Below are positions 23,930 through 36,624 of a DNA stretch of 64,000 nucleotides, in pieces. Within the stretch, counting starts at the first letter, position 1, and every line of letters starts with the position of its first letter. The stretch spans positions 3,658,001 to 3,722,000 of the forward strand of contig NC_089450.1 of NCBI RefSeq assembly GCF_026210795.1, in the 5' to 3' direction. The DNA comes from Rhizophagus irregularis. Lineage: Eukaryota > Glomeromycota > Glomeromycetes > Glomerales > Glomeraceae. A program made the translations under genes and the position numbers. The notes under the pieces are model-generated. The model ran no database searches. It was not told the origin of the DNA and worked only from the letters and a program-made list of their open reading frames with translations.

Positions 23930-25669
23930 TTTATTGTAGGGAATCGGTTATAACGAATCCCATAGATGAGTTTTGAAAAATAATTTTTTGAAACTCACTT
24001 TTTTTTTTAATATTCAATTGTAGGGAATCGGTTATAACGAATCCCATAGGTGAGTTTCGAAAAATAATTTTTCGAAACTCACTTTTTTTTTAATATTTAA
24101 TTATAGGGAATCGGTTATAACGAATCCCATAGGTGAGTTTTGAAAAATAATTTTTCGAAACTCACTTTTTTTTTAATATTTAATTATAGGGAATCGGTTA
24201 TAACAAATCCCATAGGTGAATTTCGAAAAAAAATTTCGAAACTCTTTTTTTTTAATATACAATTATAGGGAATCGGTTATAACGAATCCCATAGGTGAGT
24301 TTTGAAAAATAATTTTTTGAAACTCATTTTTTTTTGTAGGGAATCGGTTATAACGAATCCCATAGGTGAGTTTTAAAAAATTCTTTTTCAAAACTCACTT
24401 TTTTTTTAATATTTAATTATAGGGAATTGGTTATAACGAATCCCATAGGTGAGTTTTAAAAAAATTTTTCAAAACTCTTTTTTTTTAATATACAATTATA
24501 GGGAATCGGTTATAACGAATCCCATAGGTGAGTTTTGAAAAATAATTTTTCGAAACTCATTTTTTTTTATTATTAAATTGTAGGGAATCGGTTATAACGA
24601 ATCCCAGGTGAGTTTCGAAAAATAATTTTTTGAAACTCACTTTTTTTTTTAATATTCAATTGTAGGGAATCGGTTATAACGAATCCCATAGGTGAGTTTT
24701 GAAAAATAATTTTTCGAAACTCACTTTTTTTTTAATATTTAATTATAGGGAATCGGTTATAACGAATCCTATAGGTGAATTTCGAAAAAAAATTTCGAAA
24801 CTCTTTTTTTAATATACAATTATAGGGAATCGGTTATAACGAATCCCATAGGTGAGTTTTGAAAAATAATTTTTCGAAACTCATTTTTTTTTATTATTCA
24901 ATTGTAGGGAATCCGGTTATAACGGAATCCCATAAAAAAAGGTCGTCAAGCTTTTAAAAAATTCTTTTTCGAAACTCACTTTTTTTTTAATATTTAATTA
25001 TAGGAAATCGGTTATAACGAATCCCATAGGTGAGTTTTAAAAAAATTTTTCGAAACTCTTTTTTTTAATATACAATTATAGAGAATCGGTTATAACGAAT
25101 CCCATAGGTGAGTTTTGAAAAATAATTTTTCGAAACTCATTTTTTTTTATTATTCAATTGTAGGGAATCGGTTATAACGAATTCCAGGTGAGTTTCAAAA
25201 AATTCTTTTTCGAAACTATTAAAAAACGTTTTTAACGTTTTTTTTCTAATACACTATTATAGAGAATCGGTTATAACGAATCCCATAGGTGAGTTTCAAA
25301 AAAATTTTTTGAAACTCTTTTTTAATATACAATTATAGGGAATCGGTTATAATGAATCCCATAGATTAGTTTCGAAAAATAATTTTTTGAAACTATTAAA
25401 AAAACGTTTTTAACGTTTTTTTTTTATTATTCAAATATAGGGAATCAGTTACAACGAATCCCATAGGTTAGTTTCGAAAAATAATTTTTCGAAACTATTA
25501 AAAACCGTTTTAACGTTTTTTTAAAACATTTTTTTTTAATATTCAATTATAGGGACGAATCCCATAGGCAAGTTTCGAAAAATAATTTTTCGAAACTATT
25601 AAAAAACGTTTTTAACGTTTTTTTTTCTAATACACTATTATAGGGAATCGGTTACAACGAATCCCATAG
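23930..25669 (+). repeat. Array of about 21 units with 26-nt micro-exon-like blocks, left part
   Basis: Each unit of about 80-90 bp reads: T-rich tract, AATTATAG, the 26-nt block GGAATCGGTTATAACGAATC + CCATAG, then GTGAGTTT in a hairpin with its complement AAACTCAC about 15-20 nt on. The block, its TAG and GTGAGT flanks and the hairpin are kept in most units, while the spacers vary. Units late in this part change to GTTAGTTTCG or GTAAGTTT with hairpins that include AAAACGTTTT. Two units lack part of the block. Confidence 0.9.
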
Positions 25670-25987
25670 CCCTATAAAAAATATGTATACGGTTTTTATA
25701 CTGTATATACGTATTTTTGATACAGTTTGCATTTTTACATACGGCATATCAGTATAATGTATACTGTTCGCAAAATGTACTTAGTAAAAAATACAATAAA
25801 GTATACGGTAAACATACTGTGTGATACGGTATATTAAATTCATACGTCTATAACGTATATTATTTCTACTGTATATCAGTATTTTGTATACGGTTCACAA
25901 AAATATTGTAATTAAAGGATACGGTATACGTATTATTCTACAGTATATTAAAATTCATACGTTTATAACGTATTTTCTACAGATATA

Positions 25988-27751
25988 CACAGGTCAAATA
26001 AATAAAAATCAGATTTTTGCCCTTTTTAATATTAATATGGCTGTCTGATTTTTTGGCAATTTTAATATAATATTTCCGATTTTAATAAATATTTCTGATT
26101 TTAATATAATATTTCTGATTTTTAACATGAAATTGCCGATTTTTGGTTATTTGTAATAGGATTTTTCGATTTTAATATATAACATGTGATTATGCATTAC
26201 GGTTTAATATTTATTTATTAACTTAGATTTTTTTTTATTTCAGTTATAATTATTTTTTTGCCTTAAAAACTTTACTAAAATACTTTTTAAATACTTTATA
26301 AAATAGAATTAAAATATTTTTTTTCTTAAATATAAATACATTTAAATTAAATAACTCATAATTTAAAATATAAACAAATATTATATTTTTTTTACATATA
26401 TTTCAAAGTATGGTTTGAGCATTTTGGCTGAAGTAAATCTTATTCTTTTAATTAAAAGTAGTTTAGTAAGTTTAAAACTGTTAAGATCATAAAAGTACAG
26501 TTAATATTTTTGGAATTATTTACATTTTTTATATTATACAGTAGTATTAAGTTACAAATTTTTTTACCTTCAAAGCGTATTTTGAGATCTTTAGCCAAAG
26601 TAAATCAACTTCTTATATTAATAGTAAGTTGTTCGGCAGGTTAAAATCTACTTGGATATTAATTTTCACGAAGGTACAGTTAATACTTGATGAGTTATTC
26701 ATGATTTTCACAATGGTACTCATTTACGAATTTTATTTTTTTCCATTTTGTCACTTCAGAGCGTATTTTGAGCACTTTAGTCAAAGTAAATCGACTTCTT
26801 ATATTAATTGAAAGTTGTTTAGCATGTCAAAATCTACTTGAATATTAATTTTCACGAAGGTATAGTTAATACATGATGAGATATTCACGATTTTCACAAT
26901 GGTACTCATTTACGAATTTTATTTTTTTCCGTTTTGTCACTTCAGAACGTATTTTGAGCACTTTAGTCAAAGTAAATCGACTTCTTTTATTAATTGAAAG
27001 TTGTTTAGCATGTCAAAATCTACTTGAATATTAATTTTCACGAAGGTACAGTTAATACTTGATGAGTTATTCACGATTTTCACAATGGTACTCATTTACG
27101 AATTTTATTTTTTTCCGGTTTGTCACTTCAGAGCGTATTTTGAGCACTTTAGTCAAAGTAAATTGACTTCTTTTATTAATTGAAAGTTGTTTAGCATGTC
27201 AAAATCGACTTGGATATTAATTCTTACGAAGGTACAGTTAATACTTGATGAGTTATTCACGATTTTCACAATAGTACTCATTTATGAATTTTATTTTTTC
27301 CATTTTGTTACTTCAGAGCGTATTTTAAGCACTTTAGCCAAAGTAAATCGACTTCTTTTATTAATTAAAAATTGTTCAGCAGCTTAGAATCTACTTGAAT
27401 ATTTATTTTAATGAAGGCACAGTTAATATTTGTGAAGTTATTAATTTTTTATAATTGTACGTATTACATTAAATTACAAGTAAATTTATATTCTTAATGT
27501 ATTTTGTTTAAAATTTAATTATTTAAGATTAGTTTTTTATTTAATATTGCTTAATAAAATATTTTTTAAATTTTAATTCAATATTACAATATAATTTTTT
27601 ATAAAAATATATATTTCATAATGTATATACAATTTTTTTGTATAGTGAAAAAACTGAAAAATGTGGTTAAGAATTGGTAATACGGCTGTAAAAAGTCACA
27701 AATCGGACAAATATAGCTAAAATCAGCTAATTTTTATTTATTTGACGTGTG
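25988..27751. mobile_element. CACAGGTC-ended element, 1.76 kb, with 180-bp repeats
   Basis: The left end CACAGGTCAAATAAATAAAA and right end (complement CACACGTCAAATAAATAAAA) match except for one base. The 3-bp duplication ATA is present on both sides (25985-25987, 27752-27754). The interior has about five copies of a unit of about 185 bp between 26400 and 27460, with GAGCGTATTTTGAGCACTTT, AGTCAAAGTAAATCGACTTC and TCACGAAGGTACAGTTAATA. The 60- and 66-codon frames there are repeat products. Confidence 0.9.
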
Positions 27752-27839
27752 ATAGAGTAAGTTTTTCTACACTTTAAAGCATCAAACAATACTAGTATCT
27801 GCTAATATGTACTACCCAAAAACTCACTGATGTAAAATC

Positions 27840-28290
27840 ACAATTATTAAAAAATTCACAAGAATTTTTGTTAATACTGTTTAATTTTTAAGTTTAAAGT
27901 CCGATTGATAATACTAAATTCAAAACTCAATTATAAATCATTTTTATAAATTATAATTTAAAAATTAAGCAGTATTAAGGAAAATTTTCATGAATTTTTC
28001 TTAATACTACTTAATTCTAATTTAACTAATTTAGTATTAAGGTTTTAATTTAAAAATTAAGCAGTATCAAGGAAAATTCTTGCGAATTTTCTTAATACTG
28101 CTTAATTCTAATTTAACTAATTTAGTATTAAGGTTTTAATTTAAAAAATTAAGCAGTATCAAGGAAAATTCTTGCGAATTTTTCTTAATACTGCTTAATT
28201 CTAATTTAACTAATTTAGTATTAAGGCTTTAATTTAAAAATTAAGCAGTATCAAGGAAAATTCTTGCGAATTTTTCTTAATACTGCTTAT
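27840..28290 (+). repeat. Palindromic tandem array, period about 92 bp
   Basis: About four units repeat AATTAAGCAGTATCAAGGAA, AATTC(T/A)TGCGAATTTTT and the complement CTTAATACTGCTTAATT, so each unit is a long hairpin, joined by TCTAATTTAACTAATTTAGT. The same array resumes at 29390. Confidence 0.85.
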
Positions 28291-29389
28291 ATCTGCCAAT
28301 TCGTGAAATTAGCCAAAACATAAAGATTTGCACATTTTAACAAGAATTATGTTTCACAAGCTTAAATTGTATGTGTTACATAATCAGATGATCTAAATCT
28401 ATTAAAAAATAAAAAAAATTTTTTAACGTTTATTCAAAAATAACAATGGCAACTACTTTCTTTTTCAATCACTTTTCAATCACTTTTCAATCAGATTTTT
28501 GTTAGATGACTTAGAAAAGTTTATAGGTATATATAGCAGGTTTTTTTTAATCAGTAAGTAAGAAAACAAATATTAATAATTTTTATTAATAAGAAAAATC
28601 TTTTTTCATTTATTTTTAACCTTATTTCCTTCTTTTTTTAGTAAAAATATATACAAAATAAAAATGTGAGTTATGATTTAGAGTTTTTGAGATGTTTTTT
28701 TTTGTTTTTTACTATACTAATTTTATTCTACTTGTTAATTACTTTTTAAAATTGATTTTATTAATTTATTCAATTTAAAACAGAAATGGCAAATAAAAAC
28801 TTGTTAAGTAAAGTAAAAAGAGCCCAATAATACCTGTAAAGATCATCTTTTGATAAGAATTATAATTTTAAAAATTTTTGTGTCAGAGTTTTATTCAATT
28901 AACAAAATCGTTAATATCTCGGCGTACATGTATGCTAAACACATATATTTATATTCATACGAAAGCCCAGAATCTACTCTACCTGAACGAAAAAAGATTA
29001 TTCAAATCGAATTACTAGATGTGAAGATATTAACGATCAAAGTCAAAGGTTAAAAATAAATATATTGAACGTAATTATTCAGCAACTTGTGATCCAATTC
29101 ATGTGATATTTGGTTTATGGATAGCTCTTGATTACCTCTTTCTAATGAATATAAATTCATTTGTCTAGCACACATACACGTTAAGTTATTCAATATTTTG
29201 TCATGACAATTATATTTAAATTTTTTAATTTAATGATATTATTAAAAAAATCAAAAAATAATATAATCAAATCAATTTTATTTATATCAGCAGTGTGAAT
29301 CTATCATTTTCATGTAAATTGTATTAGCATTTTCTTAATAAAGTTAGTTTTTTGAATATAAAAACTTAATTCCATAAATCAGTCTATAT
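28291..29389. other. 1.1 kb stretch interrupting the 92-bp array
   Basis: The array breaks after ACTGCTTA and resumes with TTAATTCTAATTT. TTA at both borders could be a target duplication, but I see no matching inverted ends. A 67-codon frame (28850-29053, with YAKHIYLYSYESPESTLPER) is not recognised and may be a relic of a gene carried in. Confidence 0.35.
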
Positions 29390-29660
29390 GTTAATTCTAA
29401 TTTAACTAATTTAGTAGTATTAAGGCTTTAATTTAAAAATTAAACAGTATCAAGGAAAATTCTTGCGAATTTTTCTTAATACTGCTTAATTCTAATTTAA
29501 CTAATTTAATATTAAAGCTTTAATTTAAAAATTAAGCAGTATCAAAGAAAATTCTCACAAATTTTTCTTAATTCTAATTTAGCTAATTTAGTATTAAAGC
29601 TTTAATTTAAAAATTAAGCAGTATTAAGAAAAATTTTTACAAATTTTCTTATTAAAAAAA
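29390..29660 (+). repeat. Palindromic tandem array, continuation
   Basis: About three further units of the 92-bp hairpin array lie in the same orientation as 27840-28290. Confidence 0.8.
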
Positions 29661-30486
29661 AGAACTTTTAAATTACTAATTAAACTTTAAAAACAATCTG
29701 TATGATTTAAATTTTAAAAAAAATACTTCTGCTTTTTAATTTTCGCATTTCTACATTTAACCAATTAAAATTCAGCTGATCACCGATCACATGCATTAAT
29801 AACACGTTATTGTTTATTTTTTGTTTATTTTTTCAAAAATATTCTTTTCTCTTCTTTTTTTTTAGAAAAAAAAGACAATAAAAATGAATACCAAAATTAT
29901 TTTAACATATAATAATAAAAATTAAATAAAAAACTTATTTTAATAATATATAATATATATATTTGTACCAAACTACTAATTATACAAAAAGTGATATGCA
30001 CGTATATCAATTAACAATTACTTTCACTAATATCTCTCTGGAATTGTAATGGTGAATTTTAACAATATTAATTAAACAACTATATGTACACCGTTTTATG
30101 TTTTTATTTTTATATTAATATTATATGTTAACATATATTAATTATATTTTTTTTACTTTTATGTATTTTATTTAATTTTTTTAATATATTACTAACATTA
30201 CTACTATCGTTTTATTACTTTTTTATATCTAACTAATATATTAATAATATTACTAACTTTTTATTATTTCTTTTTTATATTTAAAATAATGACAATATTA
30301 CTAATTAAATTTCTTTTTTTACTAACCTTTTATTATTCCTTTTTTATATTTAAAATAATGATAATATTACTAATTAAATTTTTTTTTTTTTGTTTATATT
30401 TTGCTAATATTATTTTTTTTTACAAATAGTATATTATTTTATACTAGTTTTTTATTTATATTATTTATAAAAAAATATTTGTATAT
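29661..30486. other. Non-coding interior of element E
   Basis: The sequence is very A/T-rich, with loosely repeated TATTACTAAC-like words between 30180 and 30420. No gene. Confidence 0.4.
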
Positions 30487-30495
30487 TTAATATTA

Positions 30496-30762
30496 GAAAA
30501 TTTCTAAGTTTACACGGGGTGTTTGTACACGGGTCATATAAATATAATTTTTAATAGACTAATTTTTTGTTTTTTAATTTGAAATTGAATGCTACCGACA
30601 TTATACTCTTTTACTTTTTATTCTTATTATATTACAGATAAATATATGTATTTTCACCTGCTTTGCAAGTTTACTTAAGGAATTAAAGAAGGTTTTGAAT
30701 GCCGTTTTTAATCTACTAATATGACCCGTGTTTAAACACCCCGTGTACAAATAGAAATTGCC
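30496..30762. mobile_element. 267-bp MITE nested in element E
   Basis: The ends GAAAATTTCTAAGTTTACAC and GGCAATTTCTATTTGTACAC (read inward) are inverted repeats that continue into GGGGTGTTT and ACACGGGTCAT. The 9-bp sequence TTAATATTA flanks it (30487-30495, 30763-30771). The other copy of element E has the uninterrupted site once (55868-55876, reverse strand), which proves insertion. A 9-bp duplication points to a MULE-type element. Confidence 0.95.
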
Positions 30763-31211
30763 TTAATATTATTTAATAAAAATTTTATTGATTATAAATG
30801 CATTTTAAATTCTGTTTGCAAATATAAAATATACGATTTAATTGAATAATATATACTATTTATCAGTACAAAATATGCAGTTTAAACTGGAAAAAAGTAC
30901 TGTTTATCAGTATAAAATATACGGTTTATCCTGGAAAAGTATACTGTTCGCAATATAAAATATAAAACAATATACTGTTTATTGGTATAAAACATACGGT
31001 TCTTCTTATCACGTTTACAAGTATAAAACATACGGGTGAAACTGGAAAAATATACTGTATGCAAACCGTATATATGATATGGTGTGCAGAATACCGAATA
31101 TATACAGTATGTGAAAATACTGTAATTATACGGTAATAATACTATAAATATACTATTCGCAAAATACGAAAATACAGTATACTAACCGTATATATATTTT
31201 TTATAGGGTAG

Positions 31212-32400
31212 GTGAGTTTCAAAAAAAATTTTCAAAACTCTTTTTTTTAATATACAATTATAGGGAATCGGTTATAACGAATCCCATAGATTAGTTTCAA
31301 AAAATAATTTTTTGAAACTATTAAAAAAACGTTTTTAACATTTTTTTTTTATTATTCAAATATAGGGAATTGGTTACAACAAATCCTATAGGTTAGTTTT
31401 GAAAAATAATTTTTCGAAACTATTAAAAAACGTTTTAACGTTTTTTTAAAACGTTTTTTTTTAATATTCAATTATAGGGACGAATCCCATAGGTAAGTTT
31501 CAAAAAATAATTTTTCGAAACTATTAAAAAACGTTTTAACGTTTTTTTAAAACGTTTTTTTTAATATTCAATTATAGGGACGAATCCCATAGGTTAGTTT
31601 CGAAAAATTATTTTTCAAAACTATTAAAAAACGTTTTAACGTTTTTTTAAAACATTTTTTTTTAATATTCAATTATAAGGACGAATCCCATAGATAAGTT
31701 TCGAAAAATAATTTTTCGAAACTATTAAAAAAACGTTAACTAACGTTTTTTTATTATTCTATTATAGGGAATCGGTTATAACGAATCCCATAGATAAGTT
31801 TCGAAAATATTTTTCGAAACTTTTAAAAAAACGTTAACTAACGTTTTTTTTTAATTCTATTATAGGGAATCGGTATAACGAATCCCATAGGTAAGTTTCG
31901 AAAAATATTTTTTCGAAACTATTAAAAAAACGTTAATGTTTTTTTTTTAATTCTTTTATAGGGAATCAGTATAACGAATTTCATAGGTAAGTTTCAAAAA
32001 ATATTTTTTCGAAACTATTAAAAAAACGTTAACGTTTTTTTTTTAATTCTTTTATAGGGAATCGGTATAACGAATCCCATAGGTAAGTTTCAAAAAATAT
32101 TTTTTTGAAACTATTAAAAAAACGGTTTTAACGTTTTTTTTTAAATGTTCTATTATAGGGAATCGGTATAACGAATCCTATAGAATCCTATAAATAATAA
32201 GTTTCGGAAATTTTTTTTTGAAACTATTAAAAAAATGGTAATAAACATTTTTTTATTATTCTATTATAGGAAATCGGCTCTGATAGATGTATATACCAGA
32301 ATTTCATAAGTAAGTTTTAACTTTTGAAACTTTTTTTAAAAAACTTTCTTTAATGTTTTTTTATTTCTTTTGTAGGGAATTTGCTCCAACCTGGATACCG
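31212..32400 (+). repeat. Micro-exon-like array, right part
   Basis: About twelve further units of the GGAATCGG(TT)ATAACGAATC block. Late units have GTAAGTTTC donors with a hairpin around the donor, and intron-like spacers ending TTCTATTATAG or TTCTTTTATAG. The last two units change to GGAATTTGCTCCAACCTGGA and similar, matching the first diverged unit on the left near 23800. Confidence 0.85.
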
Positions 32401-32880
32401 GATTTCAGATAAAATTTCAGTATTAGTAGTATTTCTGATTTTGTATTTTTAATAATTAATAAATTTAAATTATTAAATGTAATTATTGTAAAATATCAAA
32501 TAAATTTAAATAAAAATGTATGCAATCGGCAGATTTCTTATTGTTATAAATTTATCAAAAAGTTATCAATCGGTATACTGATATGTCAAATAGTAAATAT
32601 CCAGTAAATATCCTATTGGTAACTATTAATACTCGATTATACTCTATTGAATATCCCGATTGGTACCCAAGTATCCTCCTTTTGCGCCATCTTTTGGCAG
32701 CAATCAGGTTTACCGATTGATGAAAATTTTTAAAAAAATAGGGACCAATCAGGTGGAATTCGGTCACCAATAGTAGCTGATTGGTGACTGATTGGTGACT
32801 GATTGGTGACTGATTGATGCCTGATTTTTCATTTTTCGACCTGTGTATATTTATACATAAAATAGGATTAATTTTATATT

Positions 32881-34194
32881 CACCAGTGGTTAATTTAAAA
32901 TTAATTCACCAGGGGTGAATTTACCTCTGGTGAAATTCACCAGTAATATGATAATTTTAGTTTTATATTAATTTTGTTTGTATTACGTTTTACAATTTCA
33001 TACACGTAAATAAAAATTTTTTTATGAATTTTTTTAAACTGTAACTTTTTTTTCCAAACATACTATTAAACCTATACAACTTAATTTCATAAATTAGAAA
33101 TGAAATTTATAGAGAAATTTGTGTTTTTATAATACTATTAACTTCTAAAGTTTTATATTTTTTATTTAATAACTTTAGAGTGTAATTTCACTACTTGAGT
33201 CAAATAAAATCAATTTTTTTTATTAATTAAAAGTTGTTCAACAGAGCTAAAACTACTTGTATATTATTTTTATAAGTGTAGGTATAATACATATAAAGAA
33301 ACCCATATTTTTCATAATGGTACTAACTTTCAAAATTGTTTTTTCATTTATTAACTTTAGAGCGTAATTTCACCACTTTAGTCAAATGAAATCGACTTTC
33401 TAAATTAATTGAAAATTGTTCAGCAAGGTCGAAACTACTTTTATATTAATTTTCATGGGTGTAGGTATAATACATATGGAGAAATCTATATTTTTCATAA
33501 CGGTACTAACTTTTGAATTTTTTTTCTGTTTATTAACTTCCGCGCGTAATTTCACCACTTTAGTCAAATGAAATCGACTTACTAAATTAATTGAAAATTG
33601 TTCAGCAAGGTCGAAACTACTTGTATATTAATTTTCATGGGTGTAGGTATAATACATATGGAGAAATCTACATTTTTCATAATGGTACTAACTTTCGAAT
33701 TTTTTTTTTTCTGTTTATTAACTTCAGCACGTAATTTCACCACTTTAGTCAAATGAAATCGACTTTCTAACTTAATTGAAAATTGTTCAGCAAGGTTGAA
33801 ACTACTTATATATTAATTTTATGGGTATAGGTATAATACATATGGAGAAATCTACGTTTTTCATCATGGTACTAACTTTCGAATTTTTCTTTTTTTCATT
33901 TACTAACTTTAGAGTGTAATTTCACCACTTTAGTCAAATGAAATTTACTTCCTTTATTAATTGAAAGTTGTTTAGCAGTATAAAATCTACTTAATACTTA
34001 TAGGATTTATCCATTTTTTATAATAATACTAAATTATAAATTATTGTATAATATATTATTATATTTAAACTATATATTTTATATAAATATTTTTATTAAT
34101 AAAATTATTATTTTTTTCAAAACAAAACAATTTAAATTTTAATAAATTATGTAATATAGGTGAACTTTACCTTGGGTAAATTTCACCACTGGTG
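32881..34194. mobile_element. CACCAGTGGT-ended element with 180-bp repeats
   Basis: The ends CACCAGTGGT(T/G)AAATTT are inverted repeats of about 14 bp, followed by further CACCAGGGGTGAA/TACCTTGGGT motifs. No target duplication is apparent. The interior holds five copies of a unit of about 180 bp (33165-34000): GCGTAATTTCACCACTTTAG, TCAAATGAAATCGACTT and TTCAGCAAGGTCGAAACTAC. It lies upstream of the second P-like transposase segment. Confidence 0.7.
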
Positions 34195-34377
34195 AGCGTT
34201 AAAATGATCCCATAAAATATTAATGTAATTTTATTTAAAATATTTCTTACAATTAGGGATTATCGAAAGGATAAAAAAAAATCAACAAACAACGAAAAAA
34301 ATAATTATATTCAAAAACATTTTACTCATTTAGAACAATTATCATCTCTTTTTCACAATGTAATGGAAAGTCTTTTT

Positions 34378-35559
34378 TAGAGCTCCGAATGGGTCAGGTC
34401 AGGTCAGGTTAATTGATAAACCTGACCTGAAATTTTTTTTCAGGTCAGGTCAGGTCAGGTTATATCAGGTTGTCTATTTGACCTGACCTGACCTGAAACC
34501 TGAAAAATTTCAGGACTATTTTTATTAAAGTATTGAAAAAAAACGGTACAAAACTTTTTTTTTAATATAATATTATGAAAAAAAACGTTTTTGCAACGTT
34601 TTTTATTAAGATATTGAAAAAAAATATTGCAAAACGTTTTTTTTAATATAACATTATGAAAAAAATGTTTTCGCAACGTTATTATTGAAATATCAAAAAA
34701 AAAATGTTACGAAACATTTTTTTATGAAAAACGTTTTCGCAACGTTTTTTCTCGAAATATTGCGATTCAACATTTTTATATTAAAATCATATAAAAAAGT
34801 TAATCTCCAATACTGCAATTCACTTTTTTATATTGATTTTGTATAAAAAAAGTGAGTTGCGGTATTGCGATTCACTTTTTTATATATATTTTATATAAAA
34901 AAAGTGAGTTGCGGTATTGCGATTCACTTTTTTATATATATTTTATATAAAAAAAGTGAGTTGCGGTATTGCGATTCACTTTTTTATATATATTTTATAT
35001 AAAAAAAGTGAGTTGCGGTATTGCGATTCACTTTTTTATATATATTTTATATAAAAAAAGTGAGTTGCGGTATTGCGATTCACTTTTTTATATATATTTT
35101 ATATAAAAAAAGTGAGTTGCGGTATTGCGATTCACTTTTTTATATATATTTTATATAAAAAAAGTGAGTTGCGGTATTGCGATTCACTTTTTTTATATAG
35201 AATCAATATAAAAAAGTGAATCGCAATATCGCAACTCACTTTTATTATATAAAATCAATATAAAAAAGTGAATCGCAATACCGCAACTCACTTTTTTTAT
35301 ATAGAATCTATATAAAAAAGTGAATCGCAATACCGCAACTCACTTTTATTATATAAAATCAATATAAAAAAGTGAATCGCAATACTGCAACTCACTTTTA
35401 TTATATAGTAGAATCAATAGTTTCAGGTCAACAGGTCAATCAGGTCAGGTCAATCTTCATACCTGACCTGAATTTTTTTTAAAAATCTCATACCTGACCT
35501 GAATTTCAGGTCAGGTCAGGTCAGGTTACCTGAATTTGGCTGACCTGTTCGGAGCTCTA
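34378..35559. mobile_element. hAT foldback element, 1182 bp, inside the P-like gene
   Basis: The ends TAGAGCTCCGAA are perfect 12-bp inverted repeats with an 8-bp duplication, GTCTTTTT, on both sides (34370-34377, 35560-35567), as expected for hAT. Subterminal arrays of the hexamer GTCAGG occur at both ends. The core is an inverted array of 52-bp repeats. Excision with one duplication kept gives an uninterrupted reading frame. Confidence 0.95.
34800..35420. repeat. 52-bp tandem repeats in head-to-head inverted array
   Basis: At least six nearly identical 52-bp units contain GTGAGTTGCGGTATTGCGAT and TCACTTTTTTATATATATTT. They are followed from about 35190 by units in reverse orientation (GTGAATCGCAATACCGCAAC). 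The whole can fold into one long hairpin. The identical units on the left imply recent amplification. Confidence 0.9.
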
Positions 35560-36624
35560 GTCTTTTTGCTGATGATTTAATTATAGGAAAAATCAGGATT
35601 ACATTAAATGCAAATAACGAAAATGTTAATGAAGAAAATCACAGGATTTGTCAACTTCAAAATGAACGACAAAATCTTATAGAAACCATACTTTATCAAG
35701 ATTCTGTTGATAAATTGTTGCAAAATTGGCAGGATATTATTAAAAAAATGGCTCGTGAAGCAATTCCAAAAAAAATAGGAATTCAATGGTTATCTAATTG
35801 GAGTTCTTACCTTAAAATTTGCCTCAATAATTATCAATGCTCAGGAATTTGGTATCAAGACTTTCTTGCTGCAACTAATTCAAATAATTCTTCAATTACA
35901 AGACTTGTTGCATATTTACTTTTGTATAGAGTAATTATATTTACATTTAGAAGAACGACAATATCAAATGATTTTCCAGATCATTTTTCAGCCGACCATC
36001 ACTTAACACCTAAAAAAATTATTGTTCTAGAACCAGAAGAAGCGTCAAAATTCTCTTACGTAGTTGGATAGATTATTTATAAGTTAACCAAAATGATAAT
36101 GTAACAAAATGTCATTCTGAATTTAAAATAATTTATAATCACCTCAATATATTAAGTTCAGAGTAGGTTGTTTATGAGAAGGATGTCCGATCTCAAACAA
36201 CAAATGTGATTCTGGGTCATGAATTTCTAGAATTTATGTATAGAGTAGAATCATTAATATTATTATTGTTTGAAAAGCATAGGGAATTTGGGCCTAATAT
36301 TCTTCATTATATATATAATAGTTTATTAAGTAACTTACCATTAATAGAATCTTTTAACACACTTCTCAACATTTCCAGCCAACTACTCTCCAATTGTGAA
36401 TCTATTAATGTTGAAAAACAACAAGAATTAAAAGATGATGTTAAAAAATTTCTTTATGAACGGATTATTTCTATTTATATGAAGAGCAGGCAAAAGTCAT
36501 GGCAAAGATTTAATGACCTTATTCCTGAGAAAGGTACCTCAAGCCTTAAAGAAAATCTTAAATCAATGCGCAATGATACTCAAAATTCTGAAAATAAAAA
36601 TATATCAATGAAGAAATCCTATAT

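Larger units (their letters stand above)
25670..31208. mobile_element. CCCTATAAA-ended element E, 5.5 kb
   Basis: The ends CCCTATAAAAAATAT(G/A)TATACGG are inverted repeats and continue as diverged repeats rich in ACGGTATA and ATACTGTAT words for about 300 bp on each side. The 3-bp duplication TAG flanks it (25667-25669 and 31209-31211), and removing one copy restores a normal array unit. The interior holds a CACAGGTC element, a palindromic array of about 92 bp per unit and a 267-bp MITE. No transposase is visible. A second, truncated copy lies at 55356-55901 in reverse orientation. Confidence 0.9.
23427..32845. mobile_element. CACAGGT-ended array element, 9.4 kb including a nested 5.5 kb element
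   Basis: The left end CACAGGTAAAAC and right end (complement CACAGGTCGAAAAATG) share only the first seven bases, but both are followed by CCAATC/GATTGG words and by ACCGATTGATAACT-type sequence in inverted orientation. The two 3-bp flanks differ (TGA and TAT), so this pairing is probable, not proven. Between the ends lies a tandem array of about 33 units, split by the element 25670-31208. The left border falls at the end of a P-like exon, where CAG/GTAAAA could also serve as a splice donor. Confidence 0.5.

Noticed and set aside
32881-34194. Pairing the CACCAGTGGT ends with a 3-bp duplication as a CACTA element
   Set aside because: The flanks are ATT and AGC, so no duplication supports that assignment.
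34851-35190. Regular identical repeats suggesting a CRISPR array
   Set aside because: The 52-bp units are contiguous with no unique spacers, and the host is eukaryotic.
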